Origin: Cylindrotheca closterium
Taxonomy: Eukaryota > Bacillariophyta > Bacillariophyceae > Bacillariales > Bacillariaceae
Assembly (NCBI GenBank): GCA_933822405.4
Contig: CAKOGP040000335.1
Coordinates: 525,108-589,107, forward strand
Direction of reading: 5' to 3'
Length of the DNA stretch: 64,000 bases
Positions 51,066 through 62,348 of this stretch are shown piece by piece. The notes under the pieces were generated by a model that made no database searches, was not told the origin of the DNA, and saw only the letters and a program-made list of their open reading frames with translations. Both the position numbers and the translations under genes were made by a program. The stretch's first letter is position 1. Each line of letters starts with the position of its first letter.

Positions 51066-53120
51066 ATGCCGTCTACACGGAAATCCAAAGCTAATAGCCG
51101 GCGGTTACGGTTGAGCCAAATGAAATTGCTCACCTCTTCCAGTTCTATATCCAGCGAAGAGTCTGACGACTACAGTGAAGACGAAGATTTCTCATTCCTC
51201 TCCGACTTTGGTTTAATGATTACCATTCATGATGGACACATTCAACTTCATTTGTGCCCAGATGCCAACTTCCCTGAGATCCATCCCAACGTCTACGCAC
51301 CTTCGGTCATGGATTCCATGGAAACCCTTGCCGGAGGGGGCAGTGGTGTAGCCGTCTTTGGCGGACATCATCCCGAGTTGGGAGATATAGTTATGAAACA
51401 TGGAGGCTACAAGGATATGCACGAACTCTTTGCTCTGGCCACTATTGAAAATGAATTGAAAAAACGAGGCGATGCCAATGGAGGGATGAAGGCTGCGATT
51501 GATATGCAACGACGATTACCTGAATTTCGCATGATTTACATTAGTCCTTCGCACATTGTGGAAAAGCGAATCAATCGATGGGAAAACTTGAAATCACTCG
51601 TCGACAAGTTTTCCTCGACAAATAATCTCGTGGCCAGAGGACGACAATCGTTCCGCCTTGACGAATCGGCGCTCCAAATCTTGAATAGCGACATGAGCAT
51701 ACGGTTGTACGAAACGGATGATGTCGATAAATTCACTTTGCAACTCGATATTGAAACAGAGGAACGTCGATCTTTGGCAGTCATCTTGCCCAAAGATGAT
51801 TCGGAATTCATCGACCATAAGACGGTCATGCTGCGGCATAATTCCTACGAAGAATTGGATGATATAGCTCACGAGCTCATAAGAACCATGACGGAGCGAT
51901 TGCTCAAATTCACGCTTGCTCAAAAGACCATTGGGGGAGAAACCCCACGCACAGGCAACCAATGGTTGTACAGTGGACAACTGCATGGAGCCGTCCTTGA
52001 AAATCTTATTTCTCAATTTATTTTGGTCATTCGGCACTTGCAAGAAATGACTCTTCCCGAAGAAGTCGATGTGGTGGATCAAGTCCGGGAGGAACTGAAT
52101 CGGTTTGAATGCGACCCAGACCTGAAGATTAGCGAAATTTCCAATACTGCCAATACCTTTGTGGGCAATGCGATTCGAAAAAACTTTCATGAAGAAAAGG
52201 GTCGTATCCGATTCTTGCAAGAAATGGGCAAAAAGTTTCGAGTTTATGGTTTGCTTGTCCTTACACCAGAAGAAGAGTTGCCTGCCAAAATGATTGGACG
52301 GCTATTGGAGGAGGATTCTAGGATGTCGGATGTCTTTTTGGATTCTCCACAGGAAGATGCACCATTGAATCCCGGTGACGAGTTTTGGAAGAACATATTG
52401 CGACGGGCAGTAGACACTCGAGATACCATGAGTCCTTCCGCCTTGGAACGAATTTGGGATTGTGGTTTGGCCGATGCGGGCATTCATAATTTATTCGTCA
52501 CGGAAGATGACTTGTTCCTCTTTGATTTAGGCGAACCCGAGCTCCAATCGTTGCCGGGATTCCTGACCAAGTTTTTGTTTTCCTTCTTTCACACGTTGGG
52601 TATGGAAGAAGACGACGAGACGGGATGGGTCCGACGATTTGATATGGTGGACGACAAATTGGCCTTGTCCCAGCATACGAAGGAATTGCTGCCACAAGCC
52701 TATGATGCCTTTCAAGTTTGTTTGGATCGATTGATCGAAGAAGTTTTGGATGGTGACAAAGGCCTGCGATGGCTCTTGTTGCAATATGTCACTTTGCAGT
52801 TGCTTTCCGATACCGCCTTTTGCTTGCAAAAATGGTGCATCAAAGGTGGTGGTCAAGACCGCGAACACAATCACCAGCGTGGGATTGAAAAGTGGCTATG
52901 GCGGGCCTTGTGGGACATTCACATTGCCTGTGATATCAATACTCAAGACTCATGGGCCCGACTGGGTGTGGACGCTCCACAGTTGCTGGCTCGCACCTCC
53001 TTGTTGGAAGGAACGACCAGTATTAGTAAACTACGAGAGTCGGTGGAATTGTTTTCCAACAGTTTGCGAGAAATCAATGAACTTCAGCCTCCAGCTACCA
53101 TAATACAGAACAAATCATAA
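51066..53120 (+). CDS. Large protein with kinase-like (APH/ABC1-like) signatures, unknown
   Basis: 684 aa from the ATG at 51066, after a basic Ser/Arg-rich start. A Gly-rich segment (AGGGSGVAVFGGHHPELG) followed by DIVMKHGGYKDMHELFALAT has the look of a P-loop-like strand, lysine and helix of a kinase N-lobe. Near residue 475, CGLADAGIHNLFVTEDDLFLFDLGEPE resembles the catalytic loop and the DFG region of aminoglycoside-kinase-like folds (D...N...D-L-G). The long middle part is mainly helical. No exact family is recognised, so this is a fold-level guess. There is no signal peptide or membrane span. The gene converges on the RING gene with 79 bp between stops. Confidence 0.72.
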   Translation: MPSTRKSKANSRRLRLSQMKLLTSSSSISSEESDDYSEDEDFSFLSDFGLMITIHDGHIQLHLCPDANFPEIHPNVYAPSVMDSMETLAGGGSGVAVFGGHHPELGDIVMKHGGYKDMHELFALATIENELKKRGDANGGMKAAIDMQRRLPEFRMIYISPSHIVEKRINRWENLKSLVDKFSSTNNLVARGRQSFRLDESALQILNSDMSIRLYETDDVDKFTLQLDIETEERRSLAVILPKDDSEFIDHKTVMLRHNSYEELDDIAHELIRTMTERLLKFTLAQKTIGGETPRTGNQWLYSGQLHGAVLENLISQFILVIRHLQEMTLPEEVDVVDQVREELNRFECDPDLKISEISNTANTFVGNAIRKNFHEEKGRIRFLQEMGKKFRVYGLLVLTPEEELPAKMIGRLLEEDSRMSDVFLDSPQEDAPLNPGDEFWKNILRRAVDTRDTMSPSALERIWDCGLADAGIHNLFVTEDDLFLFDLGEPELQSLPGFLTKFLFSFFHTLGMEEDDETGWVRRFDMVDDKLALSQHTKELLPQAYDAFQVCLDRLIEEVLDGDKGLRWLLLQYVTLQLLSDTAFCLQKWCIKGGGQDREHNHQRGIEKWLWRALWDIHIACDINTQDSWARLGVDAPQLLARTSLLEGTTSISKLRESVELFSNSLREINELQPPATIIQNKS

Positions 53121-53199
53121 AGTTGATAATAGATCTTTATAGACTTTGGATACTGCTTTTGGTACAGTACGCGTATGCAATTATTTCGCTGCGTGATTC

Positions 53200-54713
53200 T
53201 CAAAATCGTCCTCCACGACCACCAGAGGAAGTGCCGCCTCCAAAACTGGCAGAAGAACCTCCCATTCGGTCGCTGTGACGAGCACTTTGAACAACGGGAG
53301 CACGAGGCCGGCTTTCCACAAATGACCTATCTTGTGCGAGCTGTCCATTGTAGGTGGGAGAACTCCATCGTTGGACTTGCTGTTGTGAAACTACATTGGG
53401 ATACCGCATGGCCAATCGAGTCAAACGAAAGTTGCGATCTTGTTGAAAGAGTTGCATGGCACGATTGTGTTGGCGATGATGATGACGATGGCGATGATGC
53501 TCGTGATGGAGATGCTCGTGTTGACGTACATCAGTGTCGTCCAATGGTGCCATGGCTTCAGCTTGTGGCGGTTGTTCGCCAGCAGCGACACTTGATTCTC
53601 CCACATCCTTTTTGCAAATCGGGCACTTGGACACCTGTCCCTGCCCACTATTGACCCATTCTTCCCAACACGATGCATCAAAGACGTGTCCGCACCGTAA
53701 CAATTTGATAGGTCGATCGTCCGATCCAGTTGTGTCTGACGCAAAGTCTTCCAAACAAATTGGACAGGAGGTAGCATTGAACTGTCCTTGAAGTGCTTCC
53801 GCTTGGGCCCGGTCGATGGCAGTCAATTGACTTGCGGCTTCGGCATAGACCCGTTGGGCCTCTCGGCGCCTTCGAGCTGCTCGCATGGAACCCAAGATTG
53901 CAAGCGCATAACCAGACAACAAGAAATACTCAATTCTCAAGTAATCCCAAACCAATTCGTCCCATTTCGGTTCTCCCTTTTGAATGTAGGTTCCGATGAG
54001 TTCGACGGCCAAAACTAGTCCTTCCCCATATTTGGCTTGTCGCATACTGTTCATATACAAAGGCAGATAGTGGATAACTCAGTTAGGTCTTCTTCTTCTT
54101 CACAAAGCGACTGTAAGAGCATTCTCTTCTCGAACCAACGTACCTAGGTCGCAAATCTTTAATGATGGAATCAATTCGAGAATTGCGGAGCAAAGTGTCA
54201 AAAGAGCTTCCTCGTGAGATGTACATTACTCGGTCGTCCACGGAAAGAAAAATCAAGACTCCAGTCCCTCCTGATTCACCATCAATTCCGACACCCCATC
54301 TGTCATGCAACGATATGTTATCTTAGTCCGGTACAACATGCCAAGAATTCCAAACATTCAATAGTGTCTTACCTGTCGTGAAGCCCTCTGGCAAATTCTT
54401 CTGCGGCTGCTTCTTCATCTGGGTTGTTTCCGTTGTCTTGATCGTCTTGGTAAAAGTTGTTGGGAAGGTGCATTTTGGAGGCAACGGCCACGGCAATTTG
54501 GACAGGGACCTCCACCTTGTCGGTGATCTCGTCGATGCGATCGGCAATCTCTTGTAAGCTTTGTTCACTAAGCAACTTGTCGGGATCTGCAATCAATCCA
54601 AAGTCAGGTTTGGGAAACTCATCCACCTTCCAAGGCGCAGCCGAGGCAACTCCAAGGAGCAGTGCCAGGAATAGGAAATTGTGCAGGCGGTTCGTTCCTT
54701 GTCGTTTGTTCAT
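53200..54713 (-). CDS. TPM-domain membrane protein with cytosolic RING finger, three exons
   Basis: Exons 54373-54713, 54144-54299 and 53200-54046 (both introns phase 2; 73 and 97 bp) give 447 aa. A signal peptide (LHNFLFLALLLGVASA) leads into a TPM domain (about 30-190): LLSEQSLQEIADRIDEI, VPVQIAVAVASKM, RWGVGIDGESGGTGVLIFLS, DDRVMYISRG and, across the second junction, MRQAKYGEGLVLAVELIG. A membrane segment (IEYFLLSGYALAILGSM) follows. The RING finger is near 265-315: CPICLEDF...LLRCGHVFDASCW...CPICKKD, with Asp where the second His of a RING-H2 would lie. The tail is His-rich then Gly/Arg-rich. I infer a ubiquitin ligase with a luminal or extracellular TPM sensor domain. The joins restore TPM-conserved segments, supporting one gene. 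Confidence 0.85.
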
Positions 54714-55091
54714 TTTGCAGTATGATTTGTAGTAATAAATGATGTCACGCAATTGAATGTAGACCTATTGTCTACACTGTTCAGTTGATAGATCAAGAAA
54801 AGCTGCTGTGGTTTGGTTTGATATTGTGTGGGTTGTTTTTGAATTGAAAATGTCTTCATCTGCAGGATTGAACCCTATTTCCCCACGACTCCATTTCTCA
54901 AAAGTGCCACGAAGCAAATTTGATTCGATATGTTCCACGACTCATTTCGATCCGATCCCTTCGACCAACATCAATCGTTTCAAAAAATTTCGACTTGCGA
55001 CATCCAACATCTTCAAATAATACTGCCGTACCAATACCAGTCATGATCACATGAAGCAAATGAGGAAAGAGCTGAAGCCTCTACGGATAAA
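54714..55091. other. Intergenic region
   Basis: Divergent upstream region of the TPM-RING gene and the PX-like gene. A short frame at 54808-55017 has no protein features. Nothing else is seen. Confidence 0.45.
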
Positions 55092-55661
55092 ATGGAGCCT
55101 TCCACTGCTTCCAATGTCAACGGACCGCGTCCTGCGTCCGAACTGGTTGTAACAGTGACCCCAGTCCGCGAGTTGGTATTTGATATTCCAGATGCGACCA
55201 ACGCATGTCATGGCATTCCCTTCTTTAGCAAAGGCAGTCCTCATCGAGCTTACCAAATAGAGATATCAGAAGAAGGCCATACGCATTATGAAACTGCTGA
55301 TGAGAACGATCTAGGCATCAATTACAGCAAGAGTGATCACGATGATCATTCGCCACTCTGTATCAAGGCACAAATACGATTTTCCACCTTTCGCAGACAT
55401 TTCATGTCTTATCCTATGCAACACTTGACTCGCAACTCGAGACCATTAATTCCACCCAAGGGAGCCGTATGGGAAGACTATACCCACTCCGTGGAAAATG
55501 TATTGGAACGGGCCCGAAGAATGCAACTGTTCTTGTGGGACGTATTGAATTCCAATGGACCCGAAATACTTCGGTCCCATCTATTGCAGGAGACGCTCTC
55601 CTTGTCGCCCGGAGATAGGCAAGGACTGCTGAGAATTGCGGAACGGCGAGAATCGGAATAA
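55092..55661 (+). CDS. Small PX-like phosphoinositide-binding protein (putative)
   Basis: Protein of 189 aa. The order VFDIPDA, HRAYQIEISEEG, IRFSTFRRHFMSYPM, PLIPPKGAVW and NVLERARRMQLFLWDVL, then LLQETLSL, follows the PX pattern: a beta sheet, a basic RR-x-F step, a Pro-rich loop ending in PPK, and an R-x-x-x-L-x-x-F/L-L helix. The canonical RRY/F phosphate-binding pair is present as FRRHF. An acidic loop (KSDHDDHSP) replaces part of the central sheet. A PX domain would bind phosphoinositides on endosomes. Resemblance is by eye, so the domain call is tentative while the gene itself is likely. Confidence 0.6.
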   Translation: MEPSTASNVNGPRPASELVVTVTPVRELVFDIPDATNACHGIPFFSKGSPHRAYQIEISEEGHTHYETADENDLGINYSKSDHDDHSPLCIKAQIRFSTFRRHFMSYPMQHLTRNSRPLIPPKGAVWEDYTHSVENVLERARRMQLFLWDVLNSNGPEILRSHLLQETLSLSPGDRQGLLRIAERRESE

Positions 55662-55998
55662 CGAACGACGGACGATGAATGCAAGCTTGATCAAAGGAAG
55701 CACAGGAAAGGGCGAAGGAAGCACAAGAAACGGCTGTTAAAGAAGAGAGAGAAATGTGGAATCTTCAGTAGCCCAAACTTTAAATGTGACGAATCATGAG
55801 ACGATACAATTTTTAAAGTTCCAACCACACCCTCAACCAATGCAGAAAACCTCAAGTGGTTTTCCTTTGCGGACAACGAAAACATATTGGGTGGAAGGAG
55901 GAGGGGCTATGAGAACAAACAAAAATGGTTTCGGGTGCTGGAGCGCACCGACTTTCCACAAATAAATCCTGTCATTGACTTGACCTCTGCGCAGTACC
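55662..55998. other. Intergenic region
   Basis: No gene or repeat is seen. It leads into the frameshifted LURP-like sequence. Confidence 0.4.
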
Positions 55999-56374
55999 AT
56001 GTACGGAGTTCCCCTCCTAGAAATGAAGGAATGCTTTCGCATGACGGATTACTTGTGTGATGTGTATTTCGTCATGGCGAACGGTCAAAGATTGCCCGCC
56101 GCGACAGTGCAACTTTCAATCATTAGGTGGCTTTGCTGGGAAATCCTATGATGTTATTGGAAGAGGTCATCTGCCCCAGACAGTATTCGAGTTCCGACGT
56201 CCTTGCTTTCAACAGACCGTTCGAGTGAACGGAAAGTTTGCAGGAATGTTGGATCGGCAGTTCATATCGTTTCTCGATGGGCATACCTTGACGGTTGCTC
56301 CAAATCAAGACTGTCTTCTGATTTTGGGGGTTACCTGTGCAGTAGTACGGATTCAAGCAGCTCGTGAAAGTTAA
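55999..56374 (+). pseudogene. LURP-one-related (tubby-like fold) gene with a frameshift
   Basis: The first frame from the ATG at 55999 encodes LLEMKECFRMTDYLCDVYF and VMANGQRLPAATVQL, resembling the LURP-one start (M-(R/K)-E-K/C-F...D-x-x-x-V-x-x-x-x-G-x-x-x). It stops at 56151. From about 56120 the homology continues in another frame: GKSYDVIGRGHLPQTVFEFR, MLDRQFISFLDGHTLTVAPN and QDCLLILGVTCAVV, to the stop at 56374. The two parts add up to one small LOR-like barrel. No GT/AG pair of reasonable length separates them, so a one-base indel is likely: either a real mutation or a sequencing error. LOR proteins are phospholipid-scramblase-like beta barrels of mostly unknown function. Confidence 0.5.
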
Positions 56375-56753
56375 GATCTTTTGTGGAGGAGAGTCATTTT
56401 TTAGGTTCGATAGTGAAATTCTATCCGCATATTTCGGCGAGATAGACCATAGGGGGTCATCTGCTGATCTCCGATCAGAACAAATCCCATCATGAGTTTT
56501 TTAATTAACACTTTTGAAATCAAAATGACTCGCCTGGGACCCATCAATCTTGCGGTCACTTATCTTCCACATGAACAGCTGACTTATGCCCACTTATTTC
56601 CCGGCCAAAAAAGCAAGATTGCAAACGATTCATTCAGAGCGGCAACCAAAATCCTACTCGTTCGAAAATTTCAAGGTTTGGATTGTCCAATCAGAAGCCC
56701 CATCGTATGTTTGCAATCCTTGAACTGTCCCACATATAAAAAAGAACCATTTG
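56375..56753. other. Intergenic region
   Basis: Upstream region of the nuclease-helicase gene. A 110-codon frame from 56492 overlaps the start of that gene in a different frame and is not supported. Nothing else is seen. Confidence 0.4.
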
Positions 56754-59700
56754 ATGGGTGTTCACCGTATAACCAGTGTAGTCAAGAACCAACGCTGGGT
56801 TCCGACAGATTCCACCAACGATGAAGGTGATGCAGCTTGTAGACTATGGAGGGATTGGGATCCGTCATTGTCGCTTTCCCATCATGGATTGCCAATCCAA
56901 AAGATTCCAAAGCAATCTTTGATACTCATTGATGGAAACGGCCTTGCTTTCTATCTATTCAAAGTTGCTTATGCTCGGTATCTCATATCGCTCTTTCCAG
57001 GCCGAAAAAAGAGCACTTTCCCTTCCGTTAATACTCTCTCGCCATCTGATTCGACACTTGCACTTCCTTGTATGATGCCGCTAAATTTGCTGGAGGATGT
57101 CACCCTTGAATTTACAGCGCGTCTCCGGCTCTGCAATCTTGAATTCAAAGTGTTCTGGGATGGCCCCTCTCGTCGTTTCAAGACTATTACGCTCAAGAAA
57201 CGTATGGAACAGCGGCATCAACAATGGTCCAACATGCACCAGTACTGTTTGCGTGGAGAATTGCCGAATGAGAAAAGAGTCTTTGGCTTTCTAAATCATT
57301 TCCCCCTTCCCGGCCTGTTCATGCAAACAGTTCGAAAATCTTTGCATCACAATCAAGTCGACATGGTCTACTGCTCCGAAGAAGCCGATGTCGAACTTGC
57401 TAGAGCGGCCTCTGGAAATGCGAACTGCTACGTGTTTGGGCAAGACTCCGATTTCTTTTTCTATAAAGATATTCAGTATGTGCCATTTGATTGCGTTTTC
57501 ATAGAGAATGATGCCATCCACGCCTGCGTCGGGAAGCGGAAAGATCTAGCGATGCTCCTTGGAATCGACGACGAAGCGATGGTAGAACTAGCGATCCTTC
57601 TTGGTAATGATTACATCCAGTCGATGAAGGTACCCAAAAAAGACGGGTTCGATCGAGGGGATCCTCTGTACGTGGCCCGCTATTTGGGTGAGCAGCTTGA
57701 TGGGTTCTTGGTGTCATCCTCCAACAAATATGCAAAGGAATTGGCGTTCGTAAGGGCCTTGTACAATTTGGACGACCTCGACTCATTTCCTCTCGAAGAT
57801 GCGTCCGGAATAGATGAATCTGCATTGGATGAACACGAAGACTTTGCCAAACACTTGAGGTCTGAGCTTCCTTTCGATGTGGCCAAGGAAGCTGACAGTG
57901 CACTCCAAGCTGGTCTTGGACTTGCTGAAACCGTTCAACGATGTTTATCATGGTATGTCGAGCAAACAAGTAGCGACAAGTCCGCTACTCTTGGACTGGT
58001 CCATTTAAAGGCCTATGACGAGCTCGTATCATCATCGACCACGAACAATAAGACTTTTGAGCTAGATCGTCGACCACAATGGTCTCATGTCCTGGCATGC
58101 TACGTCATTGAGAAATGCGTTTCTGTCATCTTGAAGTCTCCACGATCTTCACTGCTTGATGGGTTTACACAGCCTAGCACGCTGTTCAGTCACTATCGTT
58201 TCCACAGCATCTTGGCATCCAAGGAAACAAATGAAGTTGGTGGCGACATTTCCCCAGACGATCGAGCTACCGAATCTATCAAGGAGGAACCAGTGTCCGT
58301 GCTTTCGGAACGCAAGATGCTACCGATCGATGCCCACGAGGACCGAATCATTCGAAATATCGCCAACAATCGTGTCACTATCATTCATGGAGAGACAGGT
58401 TGCGGAAAAAGCAGTCGGGTTCCCGTGATGGTTTTGAATGCGCCATCACCAGAACCAACCTTACCGAGAGTCAAGTTTTTCATTTCTCAGCCAAGACGGT
58501 AGGTTGCTTTATCAAAATGTGCCTTTCGAAATCATAATGAGTTTTGTTCACAACCTTTTTGTTGTTTCCCGTACTAGTATTGCGGCAAAGGGTCTTGTCG
58601 AACGAGTGCGCAGCTGTGAACCTGAACATCGTCAAAAGTTTGCAATTCGAATGGGCCATGGATGGAGAGAGTACGAAACAAAGCATACGCAAGCCTGGTT
58701 CGTCACAACAGGGTATCTAACACGCCTACTGGCAAATCACCCTGAGAGGTTCGATGGCTTGACGCATTTGATTATTGATGAAGTTCACGAGCGATCCGTC
58801 GACACGGACATCTTGTGTCTATTGTGTCGTCGTCTCTTGGAAAGAAATAAGACCATCCGGCTTGTGTTGATGAGCGCCACACTTGCTACGAAGCTTTACA
58901 AAGAGTATTTTATGGTGCCGAACGATCCGATTCATGTTGGCGTCCGCACCTATCCTATTGTGCCATACTTCGTCGAAGATCTTCACAAATTCAAACTTCC
59001 ACGGAATGAGATGAAGGCTGCCGGAGAAATTGTAAAGGAATGTCAGAAAAAGAGATGCAACTCTACACCCACAGCATTTGAGCTTGCAAAACGCTTCTCG
59101 TTGGCAGCGAATCTAGCCAAAGCAGTTGGTAAACCAGGAACTTCCGTTCTCATTTTTGTCCCAGGTACGGCTCGAGACATATTGTCATTTCGCAGAAAAT
59201 TTTCAGCTCACTCTCGTTCTCCGTTCTTTCAGGAATGAATGAGATTGTTGTCATCACGGAATGCATTGAGAAGTTCATGGTGGCCGGGAAAAGATACACT
59301 ACTTGCCCCATTCACTCCGATATTCCCTTCGAGGAACAAATGGAAGCTTTCAAAGAACCTGATAAAGATGAAGTCAAAATTATCATTGCAACAAATGCGG
59401 CCGAGAGTTCAGTTACGCTGCCAACTGTGGATCATGTCATTTGCCTTGGGCTTTGTCGGCAAATCGACTACAATCCTACGACTCACCGCCAGATACTTTT
59501 GCCTATGTGGATCTCGCAAGCCAGTGCCAAGCAGAGGGCTGGCCGAACTGGTAGAGTGCGACCAGGGAATGTCTACCGTCTGTATACAAGAGAAACGTTC
59601 GAGAACTTTATGGATGAGTTCGATCCAGGAGAAATCAGCCGGGTGCCGCTCGATTCCATTATCTTGATGCTGAAGGAAATGCTTCACGAGGAAGTCATCC

Positions 59701-62261
59701 CTGTCTTGTGCAACTGCATCGAGCCACCGAGCATGGACACCATCGACCGGTCGTTTGAGAGCTTGTATCGATCGAACTTCATCGAGGAACCGGATGATGA
59801 AGCCGACATTACGTCGCTTGGTTGTTTTGTTTCTTCCCTGGGAATCGACTTGACATTGGGATCTCTTATTGGGCTTGGTATTCAGTTTGGTGTTGCTGCA
59901 GAAGCAATCGAGATGGCAGCGATGATGTCGTTTCCCAAGGCGCCATTTCAAGTTGCCAACACATTGTTTCATGATTCAACAACTTTCAATAAAATTACGT
60001 CGGGTGGATATGTATCAAGGTGTCATTTCGACGCGAATCTGTACTCAGAACCTATGTCGTTGATGAATGCGCTCGCTGAATACGATGCCGCGCCAAATAA
60101 AGTATCGTGGTGCTTTAAACACAGCATGGCCGTTGCTCGAATGAAACAACTATCGGCAACAAGAAAAAGTCTAAGGACCCGTGTGGCAAAGTACTTTGGT
60201 ATCAATGAAAATGTGTTGATTCCTGAGACTCCACCAGTGTTGATGCCTCACGCGAAGGTAAATATTTTACGCATCCTACAAGTATGGGTGTTTCCAGAAA
60301 CAATAATTGAAACATGGCCTCCAAAGAATGTTGAAGTCCGAAGCCACGACGGATCCGCTACCCTCAGCGTTCAAAAAGGTGTGATTGAAAAGGCACAGCT
60401 GGACAAAGTGCTGCATGCTGCAAGACACCCGTATGAGATACTAAACTCTGCGCACTTGAAACAAGTTGGTCACTTCAATTATCAAGGAATTTTCGAGCTT
60501 GATACCTTTATTGTGGATTTCCAAGCAAAGCTTGTGTCATACATGGTGGAGGTGAACGTAGACTTGGTCGCTTGTGACTATGGGAACAACCTTTACCTGT
60601 TTCGACAAGCTGATTTCGATTGTGCGAAGGACACCATCTCAGGATTTGATTCTTTGGAGTGTGCTATCGCAGAACAGGACATCGTAGTAGACCAGGGCTG
60701 GAAGGCGGCTCGAAGAGGCATTTCGGAAAGAAAATGTGGCGCGTGGACGGCAAGGGTTGTCAACAATGACGAACGAATTCCGCCGGAAGGGAAGATTTAC
60801 AAACGGTTCCATATACAAGAATGCCCCAAAGAAACCAAAGTATTGCTGCTCAATCAGATTGATAAAGCACTGATGCGGGATGAAATAAAATCCTATCTTC
60901 ATTGGTGTTTTCCTATTGTGCCTGAAAGGAAAAAAAAGACAATCAGTGACACCACTATCACTGAACAGAAGTTCTCCGTAGTCATTCGTGGAGCTTGCCA
61001 GGCGATTTCCCATCTCGATCTGAAAGATCTTCTAGCCAGCTCGGAAATTCATTCACTTGTGAGGAACAATGGCGTGACAAGAATCCGTTTCCATCAAATG
61101 AAGAACAAGCCATTAGTCTTGAAAAAACCTGGAAAAGACGAGCTTGAGACTACTATTAAGTCCAGTTGGAAGCGTCCTTTGTTGCATAATATCCCTGAGG
61201 GTGCTCGCCTTCTCGGTGTGTTGGCGTCCGGAGCATCACGCGCGGGAGGCCCAAGATTGCAGTTTGCGAAGAAGGAAGAGAAGAGCGAAACGCTTGGAGA
61301 TAGCGCTACGGTGGAAGTGCATCTCGACCGATGGATATCTAATCTGAATTCTCGCTGGAAGCGGCATGGAACTGAAGGAAAAGTTTTTGTACAACCACAC
61401 ACAGTGCCAACATCAGCATTTAACAGCACAGGACCGCTTTTCGCATGTTGTTCGAACGCACTTGAGGTAGGGGGAGGAATAATCAGGGTAGAAGGCGTTA
61501 CTTTATTGCCACGGAATCCACTCTTCCTTCTGTTGTCCATTCTCTCGTTTGGATTGCAAGCCAAAACCACATCAGATAACGGGCAACCGGCGTTAGAGGC
61601 CATTGAAACCCAGGAATTGATCTTCAATGCTGCTGTTGGATGGATGGGAAAACAAAAGCAGAAACTGGCGAAATGTGGCATTCAAAATCCCGAGTTCGAC
61701 TTGAATTCTAATGGTGGCAGAGGCAGGATTGCAACTGCGATCGAGTTCAACAACGTCTCAGAGCGCCTAGGAGCAAGTCTTTTGTGTCACTCTGACTCAG
61801 TTCTCGCTCTTTGTAATCTATTTTCTTACGTCGACGGGTACGAGATGGCTCTTTGGGATTCATTAGCTGATACTGCGTTCACTGAAGAGAATCTGTCAAA
61901 ATGGCGCAGAGGAGCTAAATGGAAGGTAGCGGAGAAGAAGCCAGGAAAAGTGTGTATCGAATCTGAAGCGAAGCGACACGTCCAGGAGGGCTCCAAAGGA
62001 AGAAAGATTTCCAACGTGATTGTAGCTTCTTGGCTAGATGGCAGCGCGGCAACTTCAAAACCAGAAGCGGGATGCAAGAACTCTGAGCCACCCAACGAGA
62101 ACGAGAAGAACCAGAAAAGAAAGCAGAAAAAGAGAGGAGCGAAACAGCAACAGAAAAAGGAAAAGAAAGATAAGAAGCTGAAACAGAAAGAAGAAAAGAA
62201 AGCGAAGAAGGCAAAGGAGAAGCCAACACATATATTCCAAGTACAAAACCAGTTTGAATAA
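56754..62261 (+). CDS. Fusion of an XPG/asteroid-type nuclease domain with a DEVH-box RNA helicase
   Basis: Exons 56754-58498, 58578-59164 and 59233-62261 (phases 2 and 1; introns 79 and 68 bp) give 1786 aa. Residues 1 to about 300 are a FEN1/XPG-like PIN domain: MGVHRITSVV, LILIDGNGLAFYLF, VFWDGPSRRFKT, YCSEEADVELARAA, VFGQDSDFFFYKD and AILLGNDYIQS, so most metal-binding acids are kept. The DExH helicase follows: motif I HGETGCGKSSR (about 546), SQPRR|IAAKGLVERV across the first junction, DEVHERSVDTD (about 649), MSATL, FVPG|MNEIVV across the second junction, TNAAESSVTLPTVDH and QRAGRTGRVRPG. A helicase-associated region follows. The C-terminus is very Lys-rich. Both introns fall inside conserved helicase motifs, which confirms one chain. 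A nuclear RNA-processing or decay role is inferred. Confidence 0.9.
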
Positions 62262-62348
62262 AACGTTATCGAAGCAAGTCATAGTTGGTTTTCAACGTCG
62301 TCTGAAGCGTTGGAAGAAGACGTCTTGCAATCCACAAATATTTTGGCC

